Shown piece by piece: positions 16,341 through 25,188 of a DNA stretch of 39,142 nt. Made by a program: the position numbers and the translations under genes. The DNA is from Methylobacterium sp. Leaf118 (lineage in GTDB: Bacteria; Pseudomonadota; Alphaproteobacteria; Rhizobiales; Beijerinckiaceae): contig NZ_CAKLBV010000024.1 of NCBI RefSeq assembly GCF_920984675.1, forward strand, positions 24,835 through 63,976. Reading direction: 5' to 3'. Under the pieces are notes generated by a model, which saw only the letters and a program-made list of their open reading frames with translations, ran no database searches and had not been told where the DNA came from. The first letter of the stretch is position 1; each line of letters starts with the position of its first letter.

Positions 16341-17089
16341 CTGCCCTCCGCTCGGCCGCGCTCGCGGCCGTGGGGCTCGCCGCCTTCCTCGGTGTCTGGG
16401 AGGCGGCGCCCCGGCTCGACCTCGTCAACCCGGCCTTCCTGCCGCCGCCCTCCTCGATCCCCGCGGCCTTCGCCCGGGAGATCGCGGGCGGGGCGTGGCC
16501 GCGGGCGGTCGCCGAGAGCCTGAGCCACTACGTCGTCGGGCTCGGGGTCGGCTCGGCCGCCGGCATCGCGCTCGGGTTGGCCTCGGGCATGTTCCGCTGG
16601 TTCGAGAGCCTGACCGCCTGGATCGTGCGGCTGCTGCGCCCGATCCCGGGGCTCGCCTGGGTGCCCTTCGCGATCATCTGGTTCGGCGTGCAGCCCTCGG
16701 CCGCCGTGTTCATCATCGCCATCGGCGTGTTCTGGATCGTGTTCTTCGCGACCCAAGGGGCGGTGCGCGGGGTCGACCGCGACCTGATCGAGGTGGCCCA
16801 GGCCTTCGGCTTCCGCTCGCCCTTCGCGCGGCTCACGAAAATCCTGCTACCGGCTGCGACCCCCGGCATCCTGGTGGGCCTGCGCACCGCCCTCGGCCAG
16901 GCCTGGATGGCGGTGGTCGCCGCCGAGATCTTCGGCGTGCCCGGCATCGGCGCCCGGATGATGCAGGCCTCCTCGCTCCTCTCTACCGACATCGTCGTGG
17001 TCTACATGCTCACCATGGCCGCCCTCTACGGCCTGTTCGACACCGGCTTCGTCGCCCTCCAGGGCTGGCTGCTGCGGTGGCGGGCGTGA
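16337..17089 (+). CDS. NitT/TauT-family ABC importer permease
   Basis: A 250-aa inner-membrane permease with about six transmembrane helices of the BPD_transp_1 fold. The cytoplasmic EAA-like coupling loop reads VAQAFGFRSPFARLTKILLP with the conserved Gly (about residues 155-175). It partners with the binding protein upstream and the ATPase downstream. ATG 16337 is the first methionine giving the usual N-terminal membrane helix and overlaps a mini-ORF stop. Its stop overlaps the GTG start of the ATPase gene by 4 nt (GTGA at 17086). Confidence 0.92.
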   Translation: MTALRSAALAAVGLAAFLGVWEAAPRLDLVNPAFLPPPSSIPAAFAREIAGGAWPRAVAESLSHYVVGLGVGSAAGIALGLASGMFRWFESLTAWIVRLLRPIPGLAWVPFAIIWFGVQPSAAVFIIAIGVFWIVFFATQGAVRGVDRDLIEVAQAFGFRSPFARLTKILLPAATPGILVGLRTALGQAWMAVVAAEIFGVPGIGARMMQASSLLSTDIVVVYMLTMAALYGLFDTGFVALQGWLLRWRA

Positions 17090-17871
17090 ACGATCCCATA
17101 AGCGATCCCATGAGCGAGAGCGCGATCATCGCCATCGAGGGCCTGTCGCTCGCCTACGAGCGCGACGGGCGGCGCACGGAGATCCTCTCCGCCCTCGACC
17201 TCACGGTGCCGCGGGGCCAGTTCCTCGTCATCGTCGGCGAGTCGGGGGTCGGCAAGTCAACGCTTTTGCGGGTGCTGATCGATCTGGCCCGGCCCAGCAC
17301 CGGCCGCGTCCGCCTCGATACGGCGCCGGGCACGCGCACGCCGATGGCCCTGGTGTTCCAGGACGCGCGGCTGCTGCCCTGGCGGCGGGTGATCGACAAC
17401 GTCGCCTTCGGCCTGGAACGCCACGGCCTGCCCAAGGCCGAGCGGCGCGAACGCGCCGCCGCGATGCTCAAGCTCGTGGGCCTCGCCGACCTCGGCGGGC
17501 GCTGGCCGCACCAGCTCTCGGGCGGGCAGCGCCAGCGCGTCGCCATCGCCCGGGCGCTCGCGGTCGAGCCCGAGGTGCTCCTGATGGACGAGCCGTTCTC
17601 GGCGCTCGACAGCTTCACCCGCGAGGGCCTTCAGGACGAGATCCAGCGGATCAAGGCCCAGACCGGCAAGACCGTGCTGTTCGTGACCCACGACATCGAC
17701 GAGGCGGTCTACCTCGCCGACCGGGTCGTGGTGCTGGCCGGCAGCCCCGGCCGGGTCGCCGCGGACGTGACGATCGACCTGCCCCGCCCGCGCCAGCGGC
17801 GGGACGCCGCCCTGGTCGAGGCCGCCCGCCACCTGCGGGGCGAGCTGTCGCGACGCTCGTCGGATCTGTGA
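17086..17871 (+). CDS. NitT/TauT-family ABC importer ATPase
   Basis: A 261-aa ATPase. Walker A GESGVGKST is at residues 51-59. The Q-loop FQDARLLPW is typical of the nitrate/sulfonate/taurine subfamily. Signature LSGGQRQR, Walker B LLMDEPF, D-loop SALD and H-loop FVTHD are all intact. GTG 17086 overlaps the permease stop as GTGA and is preferred; ATG 17110 is an in-frame alternative eight codons later. A hairpin follows the stop directly. Confidence 0.93.
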   Translation: MNDPISDPMSESAIIAIEGLSLAYERDGRRTEILSALDLTVPRGQFLVIVGESGVGKSTLLRVLIDLARPSTGRVRLDTAPGTRTPMALVFQDARLLPWRRVIDNVAFGLERHGLPKAERRERAAAMLKLVGLADLGGRWPHQLSGGQRQRVAIARALAVEPEVLLMDEPFSALDSFTREGLQDEIQRIKAQTGKTVLFVTHDIDEAVYLADRVVVLAGSPGRVAADVTIDLPRPRQRRDAALVEAARHLRGELSRRSSDL

Positions 17872-17872
17872 C

Positions 17873-17890
17873 GGGGCGGAACACCGCCCC
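17873..17890 (+). terminator. Hairpin directly after the ABC importer operon
   Basis: GGGGCGG (17873-17879), AACA loop, CCGCCCC (17884-17890): a perfect 7-bp GC stem starting 1 nt after the ATPase stop. There is no T tract, so Rho-independent termination would be incomplete. It is probably the end of the importer transcript. Confidence 0.5.
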
Positions 17891-17993
17891 TGCGGCCGGG
17901 GTTCGCTGCCCGCGGCGTGAAACTTGACGGCAGCGTCCGGCGCGGCAGAACCACCTTGGCCCGCGCCGGGCTGGCCTCTGGGAGAGCATCGGG

Positions 17994-18428
17994 ATGGGAT
18001 TTTTTCAGGACGCCCTCCTCCGCCTGAACCGGGTGGTGATGTCCTATGCGGGCGACGCCGCCTTCATGCAGGCGGCGGTCTCGGCCGCCGCCAACGTGAT
18101 CGTGGCCGACAGCGACACCGACGAGGAGGAGATCGAGGCGGCTCTCGTCAGCATGCGGGCCAACCCCATCCTCGAGAAATCCTACGACACGTTGGCGCTG
18201 GAGAAGGCCCTGTTCGAGGCGCTCGCCCGGGCCGAGCTGCGGGCCGGGCGGCTGGAGAACCTCCAGCAGGTCGCTGCCATCGCCGACCGCCCGATCGAGC
18301 ATCGCCAGCACGTCTTCCTCATCGCAGCCGATGTCGCCGACCAGGGCGGCATCACCGAACCCGAGCACCGGGTGCTCGACGAGCTCGCCGCGGCGCTCGC
18401 CGTCGACAAGGCCACTCTGCTCGGCTGA
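17994..18428 (+). CDS. TerB-family tellurite-resistance-like protein
   Basis: A 144-aa protein of about the size of TerB (about 150 aa). The all-helical TerB pattern is visible: ADSDTDEEEIEAALVSM (acidic metal-site loop, about residues 38-54), SYDTLALEKALFEAL, and the second acidic loop DQGGITEPEHRVLDELA near 114-130. Family members bind metal ions at the cytoplasmic face. No other ter genes (terC, terD, terZ) are adjacent, so a stand-alone stress role is likely and tellurite resistance is not implied. Start ATG 17994 follows GAGAGCATCGGG. Confidence 0.88.
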   Translation: MGFFQDALLRLNRVVMSYAGDAAFMQAAVSAAANVIVADSDTDEEEIEAALVSMRANPILEKSYDTLALEKALFEALARAELRAGRLENLQQVAAIADRPIEHRQHVFLIAADVADQGGITEPEHRVLDELAAALAVDKATLLG

Positions 18429-18468
18429 AGATCCTGTTTGCGCCGTTGACGGCTTGGTCGAGGCAATA

Positions 18469-18487
18469 ATCCCAGATATCCTGGGAT
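18469..18487. promoter_or_regulatory. Inverted repeat upstream of the outer-membrane barrel gene
   Basis: ATCCCAG (18469-18475), 5 nt, CTGGGAT (18481-18487): a perfect 7-bp dyad in the AT-rich 188-bp gap before the barrel gene, 130 bp from its GTG start. No T run follows on the plus strand. It could be an operator, or a weak terminator for the TerB-like gene. Confidence 0.45.
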
Positions 18488-18616
18488 AAAATACTTTCGA
18501 AGCTCGTGGAAAATTTACGGACATCGTCCGGTATCTTGGATGGGAAAGGTCTGTATGCTGCGCTGATCGTATCGAGTTGAAAGGGTTCCGATGCATTCGA
18601 CGGTCGGAGACGCATC

Positions 18617-20041
18617 GTGATCCGATCCTGCCTCGTGGCGGCCGCGCTCGTGGCCGGCAGTCCCGCGGGCTGGGCGCAGACCCTGCCCCAGGCCTCGTCC
18701 GCGCTGCCGACAGTGCCGGTCTTCACGCTCTACGACGTCCTCGGCAGGCCCTCGAACTGGACGATCAGCGGAACGCTCCGGCCGCGGGTCGAGGCGCTCG
18801 GTGGCCAGTTCCGGCCGAGCCCGTCCTCGCCCAGCAACGCGCTGTTCTCGCTCCAGACCACCCTGTTCGCCGAGTACGATTTCGGGCCGGCGCGGATCGG
18901 CGGGGAATTGATCGACGGCCGCGCCTACTTCCAGCGCCGCAACTCCTCCTCCATCGCCACCACGGAGGTGAACGCGCTGGAACTCGGCCAGATCTATCTC
19001 GGCCTCGACCTCGACGACGCGGCCGGAGCCGGCACGGTCAGCACGCTGACGCTCGGCCGCTTCACCCAGAACATCGGCTCGCGCCGCCTGGTCGCCCGAA
19101 ACCAGTTCCGCAACACCATCAACGCCTTCACCGGCGTCGCCTACGATTGGCGGAATGCCGGGGCGGACAGGCTGCGCCTGTTCTACACCCTGCCCCATTA
19201 CCGGCTGCCCGACGACCGTGCCGGTATCCTGGCCAACGGCATCGTCTGGGACCAGGAGGGCTTCAACCTCCAGTTCTTCGGCGGCCACGCCACCAAGGCG
19301 GGCGTGCTCGGCGGCACGCTCGAGGCCTACGGCTTCGGCCTCCTGGAGGAGGATACGGGATCGCAGTTGGAGGGCATCCAGACCCGGAACCGCCGGCTGT
19401 TCACGCCGGGTCTCCGGCTGGCCCGGCCGCCGAAGCCCGGTGCCTGGGATCACGACATCGAGGCGATCTACCAGACCGGCCAGGCCCGCGAGACGAGCGC
19501 CTTCGCCGACGTGACCGATCTGCCGGTCTCGGCCTACTTCCTCCACGCCGAAATCGGCTACACTTTCGAGGCCCCGTGGCGCCCGCGCCTGTCGTTGCAC
19601 TACGACCACGCCAGCGGCGACGGCTCCGACCGCGCCCGCTACGGCCGGTTCGACACCCTGTTCGGCGCCCGTCGCTGGGAATACGGCCCGACCAGCCTCT
19701 ACGGGCCCGTCCAGCGCGCCAACCTGATCTCGCCGGGGCTGCGGCTCGACATCGCACCGGACCCGTCCTGGGACGCCTCCCTCGAGTATCGGGCGCTCTG
19801 GCTGGAGGACCCGACCGACAGCTTCGCCGCCACCGGCGTGCGCGACCGGACCGGCCGCTCGGGCCGCTTCGCGGGCCAGCAGATCGAGGGACGCATCCGC
19901 ACCTGGCTCGTCCCGCGGGCGGTGCAACTCGAGGCCGGGGGGGCCTACCTCATCAAGGGGGACTTCCTGCGGAACGCGCCGAACGCGCCCGACACCGGCG
20001 ACACGATCTACGGCTACCTCTCGACCACGATCTTCTTCTGA
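18617..20041 (+). CDS. Alginate-export-family outer-membrane beta-barrel
   Basis: A 474-aa outer-membrane protein. The signal peptide is residues 1-21 (ends GWAQ). The mature part alternates polar and hydrophobic strands as expected for a porin-like barrel and ends in Phe (STTIFF), the usual assembly signal. The segments TISGTLRPRVEAL, GELIDGRAYFQRR and GRFTQNIGSRRLVARNQFRN match the alginate-export (AlgE-like) family, which in many bacteria occurs as orphan barrels with no alginate genes, as here. GTG 18617 was chosen because GGAGA lies 6 nt upstream and the signal peptide begins there. Substrate unknown. Confidence 0.88.
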   Translation: MIRSCLVAAALVAGSPAGWAQTLPQASSALPTVPVFTLYDVLGRPSNWTISGTLRPRVEALGGQFRPSPSSPSNALFSLQTTLFAEYDFGPARIGGELIDGRAYFQRRNSSSIATTEVNALELGQIYLGLDLDDAAGAGTVSTLTLGRFTQNIGSRRLVARNQFRNTINAFTGVAYDWRNAGADRLRLFYTLPHYRLPDDRAGILANGIVWDQEGFNLQFFGGHATKAGVLGGTLEAYGFGLLEEDTGSQLEGIQTRNRRLFTPGLRLARPPKPGAWDHDIEAIYQTGQARETSAFADVTDLPVSAYFLHAEIGYTFEAPWRPRLSLHYDHASGDGSDRARYGRFDTLFGARRWEYGPTSLYGPVQRANLISPGLRLDIAPDPSWDASLEYRALWLEDPTDSFAATGVRDRTGRSGRFAGQQIEGRIRTWLVPRAVQLEAGGAYLIKGDFLRNAPNAPDTGDTIYGYLSTTIFF

Positions 20042-20082
20042 GGGGGCGCCGCCTGCGCCCGACCGATCCCCTACCGGTCCCT

Positions 20083-20112
20083 TGCCGGGCGGCGTATGAT
20101 CGCCGCCCGGCA
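20083..20112 (+). promoter_or_regulatory. Perfect 12-bp hairpin abutting the ribosome-binding site of the 63-aa gene
   Basis: TGCCGGGCGGCG (20083-20094), loop TATGAT, CGCCGCCCGGCA (20101-20112). The 3' arm ends where AGGAGG begins (the A at 20112 is shared), 8 nt before the ATG at 20125. With no T tract it is a poor Rho-independent terminator for the barrel gene. It could instead affect transcript stability or translation of the small gene. Confidence 0.6.
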
Positions 20113-20124
20113 GGAGGGGGGACG

Positions 20125-20316
20125 ATGTACAAGGTGATGGGAACGGATCCGGGCGGCCGCGCGATGACCTTCGCCTGCGGCACCGACGAGCAGGCCCTGG
20201 AGAAGACCTGGGAACTCGCCCGGCGCGGCTTTCGCGATATCGCGGTCGCCGATCCGAGCGGGCGCCAGTTGAGCGCGAGCGCCTTCGAGCGCTCGCTCGA
20301 TCTCGACTACGAGTGA
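20125..20316 (+). CDS. 63-aa protein of unknown function
   Basis: A small protein, MYKVMGTDPGG..., preceded by a very strong AGGAGG site 8 nt upstream, with codon use like its neighbours. It reads as a compact alpha/beta unit: a beta strand, an amphipathic helix (EQALEKTWELARRGF), a second strand (RDIAVAD) and an acidic tail ending DLDYE. There is no signal peptide and I do not recognise a family. It is convergent with prfC; the two stop codons sit in the arms of a shared hairpin. Confidence 0.72.
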   Translation: MYKVMGTDPGGRAMTFACGTDEQALEKTWELARRGFRDIAVADPSGRQLSASAFERSLDLDYE

Positions 20317-20335
20317 GCCGGCGGCCGGTGGCTCA
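20314..20335. terminator. Convergent-gene hairpin containing both stop codons
   Basis: TGAGCC (20314-20319) pairs with GGCTCA (20330-20335). The left arm contains the TGA of the 63-aa gene, and the right arm contains the complement of the prfC stop. It may work as a weak bidirectional terminator; there is no T tract. Confidence 0.35.
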
Positions 20336-21985
20336 GGCCACCCGCTTCTTCTGGTAATCCTTCACGTCGGTGAAGCGGATCTTGTCCCAGCGCTCCTCCT
20401 CGTAGCGGAGCGAGAAGGCGGTGGTCGCCATGAAGACCGGCGCCCCGTCGAGGTCGCTCGCCATCGCCGAGCCATGGGCGTTCACGAACTTGTCGATCTC
20501 CGCCTCGGAGTCCGATTCGATCCAGCGGCAGACCGAGAAGCGGCTCGTCTCGAAGTCGATCGGCAGGCCGTACTCGGCCTGGAGACGCTCCTTGAGCACG
20601 TCAAGCTGAAGCGCGCCGACCACGCCGACGATGGCCGGCGAGCCGTCCTGCGGCACGAAGACCTGCACGACGCCTTCCTCGCCCATTTGCTGAAGGGCTT
20701 CCCGGAGCTTCTTGGCCTTCATCGCGTCGGTGAGCTTGATCCGGCGCATGATCTCGGGGGCGAAGCTCGGCACCCCGCGGAAGACGAGATCCTCGCCCTC
20801 GGTCAGCGTGTCGCCGATGCGCAGCGTGCCGTGGTTGGGGATGCCGACCACGTCGCCGGCAAAGGCTTCGTCGGCGATGGCCCGGTCCTGGGCGAAGAAG
20901 AACTGGGGTGCCGAAAGCGACATCGGCTTGCCCGTGCGCACGAGCTTGGCCTTCATGCCGCGCCGGAGCTGGCCCGAGCAGACGCGCATGAAGGCGATGC
21001 GGTCGCGGTGGTTCGGATCCATGTTCGCCTGAATCTTGAACACGAAGCCCGTCATCTTCGGCTCGGTCGGCTCGACCGCGCGCTTGTCGGCCTCTTGGCC
21101 CCGCGGCGGCGGGGCGAAGCGGGCGAGCCCGTCGATGAGGTCGCGCACGCCGAAATTCCGGAGGGCCGAGCCGAAGAAGACCGGCGTCAGGTGTCCCTCG
21201 CGGAAGGCCGCGAGATCGAAGGTCTTGAGCCCGCCCTCGGCCAGTTCCACCTCCTCGCGCCACGCATCGGCGGCGCCGTCCTCCGTCAGCAGCGTGTCGA
21301 ACAGCGGGTCGGCGAAACCCGAGACGGGGATCGTGCCCGCGTCGTCCGCGGCGTCGAGCCGGCGCACCCGGTTGCCGCCGAGTTCGTAGGTGCCGGCGAA
21401 GGTGCGTCCGAGCCCGATCGGCCACGTGACCGGGGCCACGTCGAGCGCGAGCGTCTTCTCGATCTCGTCGAGGGTCTCGAACGGGTCGCGGGCCTCGCGG
21501 TCGAGCTTGTTCACGAAGGTGACGATCGGGATGTCCCGCAGCCGGCACACCTCGAACAGTTTTCGCGTGCGGGCCTCGATGCCCTTGGCGGCGTCGATCA
21601 CCATGACCGCGGAATCGACCGCGGTCAGGGTGCGATACGTATCTTCCGAAAAGTCCTCGTGGCCCGGCGTGTCGAGGAGGTTGAAGACGCAATCGCCGTA
21701 CTCGAAGGTCATCACCGAGGTGACGACCGAGATGCCGCGCTCCTTCTCGATGCCCATCCAGTCGGAGCGGGTCGAGACGCGGTTGCGCTTGGCCTTGACC
21801 TCGCCCGCGAGCTGGATCGCGCCGCCGAACAGCAGCAGCTTCTCGGTCAGCGTGGTCTTGCCGGCGTCCGGGTGCGAGATGATCGCGAAGGTGCGCCGCC
21901 GCGCGACCGGGTCGGCGTTCGGGTCGGCGGCCTTGGGGTCGGCAGGCTTGGGGTCGGCAGGCTTGGGGTCGGTCTGCATCAGCAT
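20333..21985 (-). CDS. prfC: Peptide chain release factor 3
   Basis: A 550-aa translational GTPase that recycles RF1/RF2 from the ribosome after termination. G1 SHPDAGKTTLTEK, G2/switch I around RNRVSTRSDWMGIEKERGIS, G3 DTPGHEDFSEDT, G4 VNKLD and the RF3-specific C-terminal region (GVVGALQLDVLKERLQ...EYG) are all intact. Ahead of the canonical RRRTFAII start there is an unusual extension made of DPKPA-type repeats. The start is ambiguous: GTG 21994, ATG 21985 and ATG 21979 are in frame and none has a strong ribosome-binding site. ATG 21985 is a compromise. Confidence 0.95.
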   Translation of the reverse strand: MLMQTDPKPADPKPADPKAADPNADPVARRRTFAIISHPDAGKTTLTEKLLLFGGAIQLAGEVKAKRNRVSTRSDWMGIEKERGISVVTSVMTFEYGDCVFNLLDTPGHEDFSEDTYRTLTAVDSAVMVIDAAKGIEARTRKLFEVCRLRDIPIVTFVNKLDREARDPFETLDEIEKTLALDVAPVTWPIGLGRTFAGTYELGGNRVRRLDAADDAGTIPVSGFADPLFDTLLTEDGAADAWREEVELAEGGLKTFDLAAFREGHLTPVFFGSALRNFGVRDLIDGLARFAPPPRGQEADKRAVEPTEPKMTGFVFKIQANMDPNHRDRIAFMRVCSGQLRRGMKAKLVRTGKPMSLSAPQFFFAQDRAIADEAFAGDVVGIPNHGTLRIGDTLTEGEDLVFRGVPSFAPEIMRRIKLTDAMKAKKLREALQQMGEEGVVQVFVPQDGSPAIVGVVGALQLDVLKERLQAEYGLPIDFETSRFSVCRWIESDSEAEIDKFVNAHGSAMASDLDGAPVFMATTAFSLRYEEERWDKIRFTDVKDYQKKRVA

Positions 21986-22168
21986 GGCGGGCACCGGCCG
22001 CCGGGCTTTGCCGGGCGGTCGCTCGTCTCGGGTTGTTCGGGCGTGGCCTGCTCTCTACGCGCTCCGGCGGCCGCACGCAAAGCCGGGGGTGAGGGCCGCC
22101 CGGGCGCGATCGCGGGGCGCGATCCCCCGGACCGCGTCGCGACGGCCCATCCGGCGCAAGCCGGGCGA

Positions 22169-22912
22169 TCAGCCGCGCCCGACATAGGGCATGCCCGTCG
22201 CCATCACGGTCATGAACAGGACGTTGGCCGAGAGCGGCAATCCGGCCATGTAGACCACCGCCTCGGCGACGTCCTGGGCCTGCATGAACGGCTCGGGCCG
22301 GATCGTCCCGTCGGCCTGACGGGCGCCCTGTCCGAAGCTCTCGGTCATCTCGGTCTGCGCGTTGCCGACATCGATCTGCCCGCAGGCGATGCCGAAGGGG
22401 CGCCCGTCGAGCGCGGTGGCGCGGGTGAGGCCGGTGATCGCGTGCTTGGTGGCCGAATAGGGCGCCGACATCGGCCGCGGCACGTGGGCTGCGAGCGAGC
22501 CGTTGTTGATGATGCGTCCGCCCCGGGGCTCCTGCGTCCGCATCCGGCGGAAGGCGGTGCGGGTGCATAGGAAGGCGCCCGTGAGATTGACGTTGACGCT
22601 GGCGAGCCAATCCTCGACCGCGACCTCGTCCACCCGCGCCGCCGGCGTGAAGATCCCGGCATTGTTGAACAGCAGGTCGATCCGTCCGAACCGCGCCGCG
22701 GCCTCCGCGAACAGCGCCTCGACGGCGGCCGGGTCGGACACGTCGGTCGGCACGCACAGCGCCGCCCCGGGCAGCGCCGCGGCGACCGTCTCCAGCGCCG
22801 CCCGCCGCCGCCCGGCCAGCACCAGCCGCCAACCGGCCGCCGCGAGTCCCTGCGCCACCGCTCGCCCGATGCCGGACCCCGCCCCCGTCACGACCGCCAC
22901 GCCACCCGTCAT
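22169..22912 (-). CDS. Short-chain dehydrogenase/reductase
   Basis: A 247-aa NAD(P)-dependent oxidoreductase with a Rossmann fold. Cofactor motif TGAGSGIG is at residues 9-16, NNAG at 83-86, and the catalytic residues are Ser139, Tyr152 and Lys156 (YSATK). ATG 22912 was chosen because GGGAGG lies 5 nt upstream and the Rossmann strand follows at once; the frame is open to 23023 with no family sequence. Substrate unknown. It lies upstream of prfC on the same strand, 183 bp away. It is the last core gene before the tRNA and the island. Confidence 0.92.
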   Translation of the reverse strand: MTGGVAVVTGAGSGIGRAVAQGLAAAGWRLVLAGRRRAALETVAAALPGAALCVPTDVSDPAAVEALFAEAAARFGRIDLLFNNAGIFTPAARVDEVAVEDWLASVNVNLTGAFLCTRTAFRRMRTQEPRGGRIINNGSLAAHVPRPMSAPYSATKHAITGLTRATALDGRPFGIACGQIDVGNAQTEMTESFGQGARQADGTIRPEPFMQAQDVAEAVVYMAGLPLSANVLFMTVMATGMPYVGRG

Positions 22913-23009
22913 CCGAACCTCCCGCGCCCGCCGTTCCTGCTTTGCAGGATGCGCAATCCGGTTGCCAGCCCGGCACGGCCCGTCTAGACAACCGGCGGCT
23001 CGGCACCGT

Positions 23010-23084
<75 letters not shown>

Positions 23085-23193
23085 AGCCTCCTAAGTCCCT
23101 GATCTCGCTCGTGTCTCCTGTGGCTGGGTATCTCTGTGGTCCAACTGGGTCACGGAGGTAGGTCACACGCGTGGGACACAGGAGGCGGGCCGA

Positions 23194-25188
23194 GTGGCGC
23201 TCGCAACGAACCTTAACCGCCGGGGCGCCGTCTATTACTGGCGGCGACGCGTGCCGGCGACATTCGCCTTGGCGACGGGCGCGAATTGGCTGAAGCTCAG
23301 CTTGAGGACGCGCGAGCCGGTTCGCGCGCGCTTCCTCGCCGCCCAACTGGACGCGACCGCCGCCGAACTGTTCATGACGACCCTGCCTGATGCCATCACA
23401 AGGGAGCAGCTCGCGACGCTGTTCCGGAAGGCCCTCCTCGGCCACGAGGCGAAGCTCGACCGCGTCGCGGCCTTCGCGCGCCAGGAACCCGACTTCGATC
23501 CAGCAGCCGAGATGGCCGCGGAACAGGCCATGGGCTGGAGCTATCGGGTCGCCTCTAGCCGGGGCGTGAACGGGCGCCTGACAGAGGATGACCGCGCTGC
23601 TATGGCGAAGGCGGGGCTAGCGGAAGCTGAGATCGCCTGTGTCGGCGATTGCCTCGACGCCATGCGGAGGAGTGGCGCCCTGGCACCCTCGCAGGCACGC
23701 ATCCGCGAGATTGTCGAGGAGATTGGGGCACTGCCGACGCCGGGCAACGTGGCGCGGGCCGAGCCGATCTACCTGCGTGCCCTGGGTGAGGCCCTGCTGC
23801 GCACGCGCGACCGCTTCGTCTTGGACGCGCTGCCCTACGAGGACCTCATGGCGGACCTCGGTACGGAAGCAGGCGAAAACGCATCGGAACAGCCTGTTGC
23901 CGAACCGATAGTTGCCGTGGTGGACCCTATCACGGCATCGTCGGTTCCTCTCCCGATCGCGTCGAAAGGATCACCGCTCGCGCCAGCCTCAACATCCATT
24001 GTCACTATCGAGGCGATCGGTGGGAGGCTCATCGCGGAGAAGCGTCAGGATCGAGATTGGGACGACAAAACCTGTCGGCAGGCCGAGTTCATCTTTACGC
24101 TCTTCGGCCGCTTCCTGCGCGAAGAGCACGGGCTGACCGACCTCGCCGGGCTCAGGCAGACGCATTGTGATGCCTTCGACGGCTTCCTGCGTGGGCTGTT
24201 CACGAGCGTCGGGAAGAGCCCGAAGGACAAGGACCGTCCGATCCGCGAGTTGCGCCAGATCAGTGAGGCGAAGAAGCCCGGCGAGCGCGGCCTCGCCTCC
24301 GGTACCCGCAATAGGCACCTCACCTTCCTCGGACAGGCCCTCGTCCGTGCCCGAAAGGCGGGCGTGATCATCGACGCCGGGGTCTCCCTTGCCGAGTTCC
24401 GCGCCCGCAAGAAGAAGCGGGGCCGCGACCAGCGTCCGACGCCGCCGAGCTCGGCGCTTGCGACGTTCTTCTCGCTGCCGGTCTTCACGGGGTGTCGCGA
24501 CTGGGACGACATCCATACCACCGGTACCGAGCTGTTCCATCGAGCTGCCTATTTCGGCCCGATGCTGGCGCACTACACGGGGATGCGGCGCGAGGAGTTT
24601 TGCGCGTTGAGCGTGGACGATGTCGTCACCACGAACGGCGAGCACCCCTACCTCCACGTCTGCTTCAATGCGTTCGGACGGGTGAAGAACGCGCAATCCG
24701 TGCGCAACCTCGCAGTCCATCCCGAACTCATCCGACTCGGCTTCCTCGACTACGTCGTTGCGGTGCACCGCCTGGGACATAAGCGCGTCTTTCCGGACCT
24801 GTTCTCACCCTCTACGCGTAGCCTTCTAGGCGATCGTCTCTACGACGAATTGCGCCCAGCCTTTACGATGGCAGAATTCACGACGCATCAGGTTCGACAC
24901 TTCTTTGGCAATGCGCTCAAGCAGCAGAGGGTCGCCGAAGAGTTTAGAGCTGATCTGCTTGGTCACGGCGGAAAGAGCGAAACGACGGAACGCTACTGCA
25001 ACCCCATCGGGATCAGTTTGCAATTGGAGGAACTGATGAAGCTCCCGATCCTGACTGCGCATCTGGTGCCAAGGCCAACTCGACTGGTGCCCTGGGTCGA
25101 GCGTGGCGAGATTCCGCCGTGGTCCCGTGCATTCCGTCAACGCTCTGTATCGCGCTCTGTACGCACCTGTTCTGCTTCCAGATCATGA
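23194..25188 (+). CDS. Tyrosine recombinase / phage-type integrase
   Basis: A 664-aa site-specific recombinase. The N-terminal half (about 1-270) is an arm-type/DUF6538-like region (LNRRGAVYYWRRRVP...). A core-binding domain follows (about 275-400), then the catalytic domain (about 430-620). The active-site residues are Arg465 (TGMRREE), His565-x-x-Arg568 (HQVRH), His591 (LLGH) and nucleophile Tyr601 (TERYCN). All are present, so the enzyme may be active. GTG 23194 has GGAGG about 8 nt upstream. Codon use is less GC3-biased than in the core genes, as expected for acquired DNA. The product probably inserted the island into tRNA-Gln. Confidence 0.93.
   Translation: MALATNLNRRGAVYYWRRRVPATFALATGANWLKLSLRTREPVRARFLAAQLDATAAELFMTTLPDAITREQLATLFRKALLGHEAKLDRVAAFARQEPDFDPAAEMAAEQAMGWSYRVASSRGVNGRLTEDDRAAMAKAGLAEAEIACVGDCLDAMRRSGALAPSQARIREIVEEIGALPTPGNVARAEPIYLRALGEALLRTRDRFVLDALPYEDLMADLGTEAGENASEQPVAEPIVAVVDPITASSVPLPIASKGSPLAPASTSIVTIEAIGGRLIAEKRQDRDWDDKTCRQAEFIFTLFGRFLREEHGLTDLAGLRQTHCDAFDGFLRGLFTSVGKSPKDKDRPIRELRQISEAKKPGERGLASGTRNRHLTFLGQALVRARKAGVIIDAGVSLAEFRARKKKRGRDQRPTPPSSALATFFSLPVFTGCRDWDDIHTTGTELFHRAAYFGPMLAHYTGMRREEFCALSVDDVVTTNGEHPYLHVCFNAFGRVKNAQSVRNLAVHPELIRLGFLDYVVAVHRLGHKRVFPDLFSPSTRSLLGDRLYDELRPAFTMAEFTTHQVRHFFGNALKQQRVAEEFRADLLGHGGKSETTERYCNPIGISLQLEELMKLPILTAHLVPRPTRLVPWVERGEIPPWSRAFRQRSVSRSVRTCSASRS

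Noticed and set aside
17994..18428. Tellurite-resistance operon
   Set aside because: Only a TerB-like gene is present; no terA, terC, terD or terZ lies nearby, and the TehA-type gene is 7 kb away in the island.
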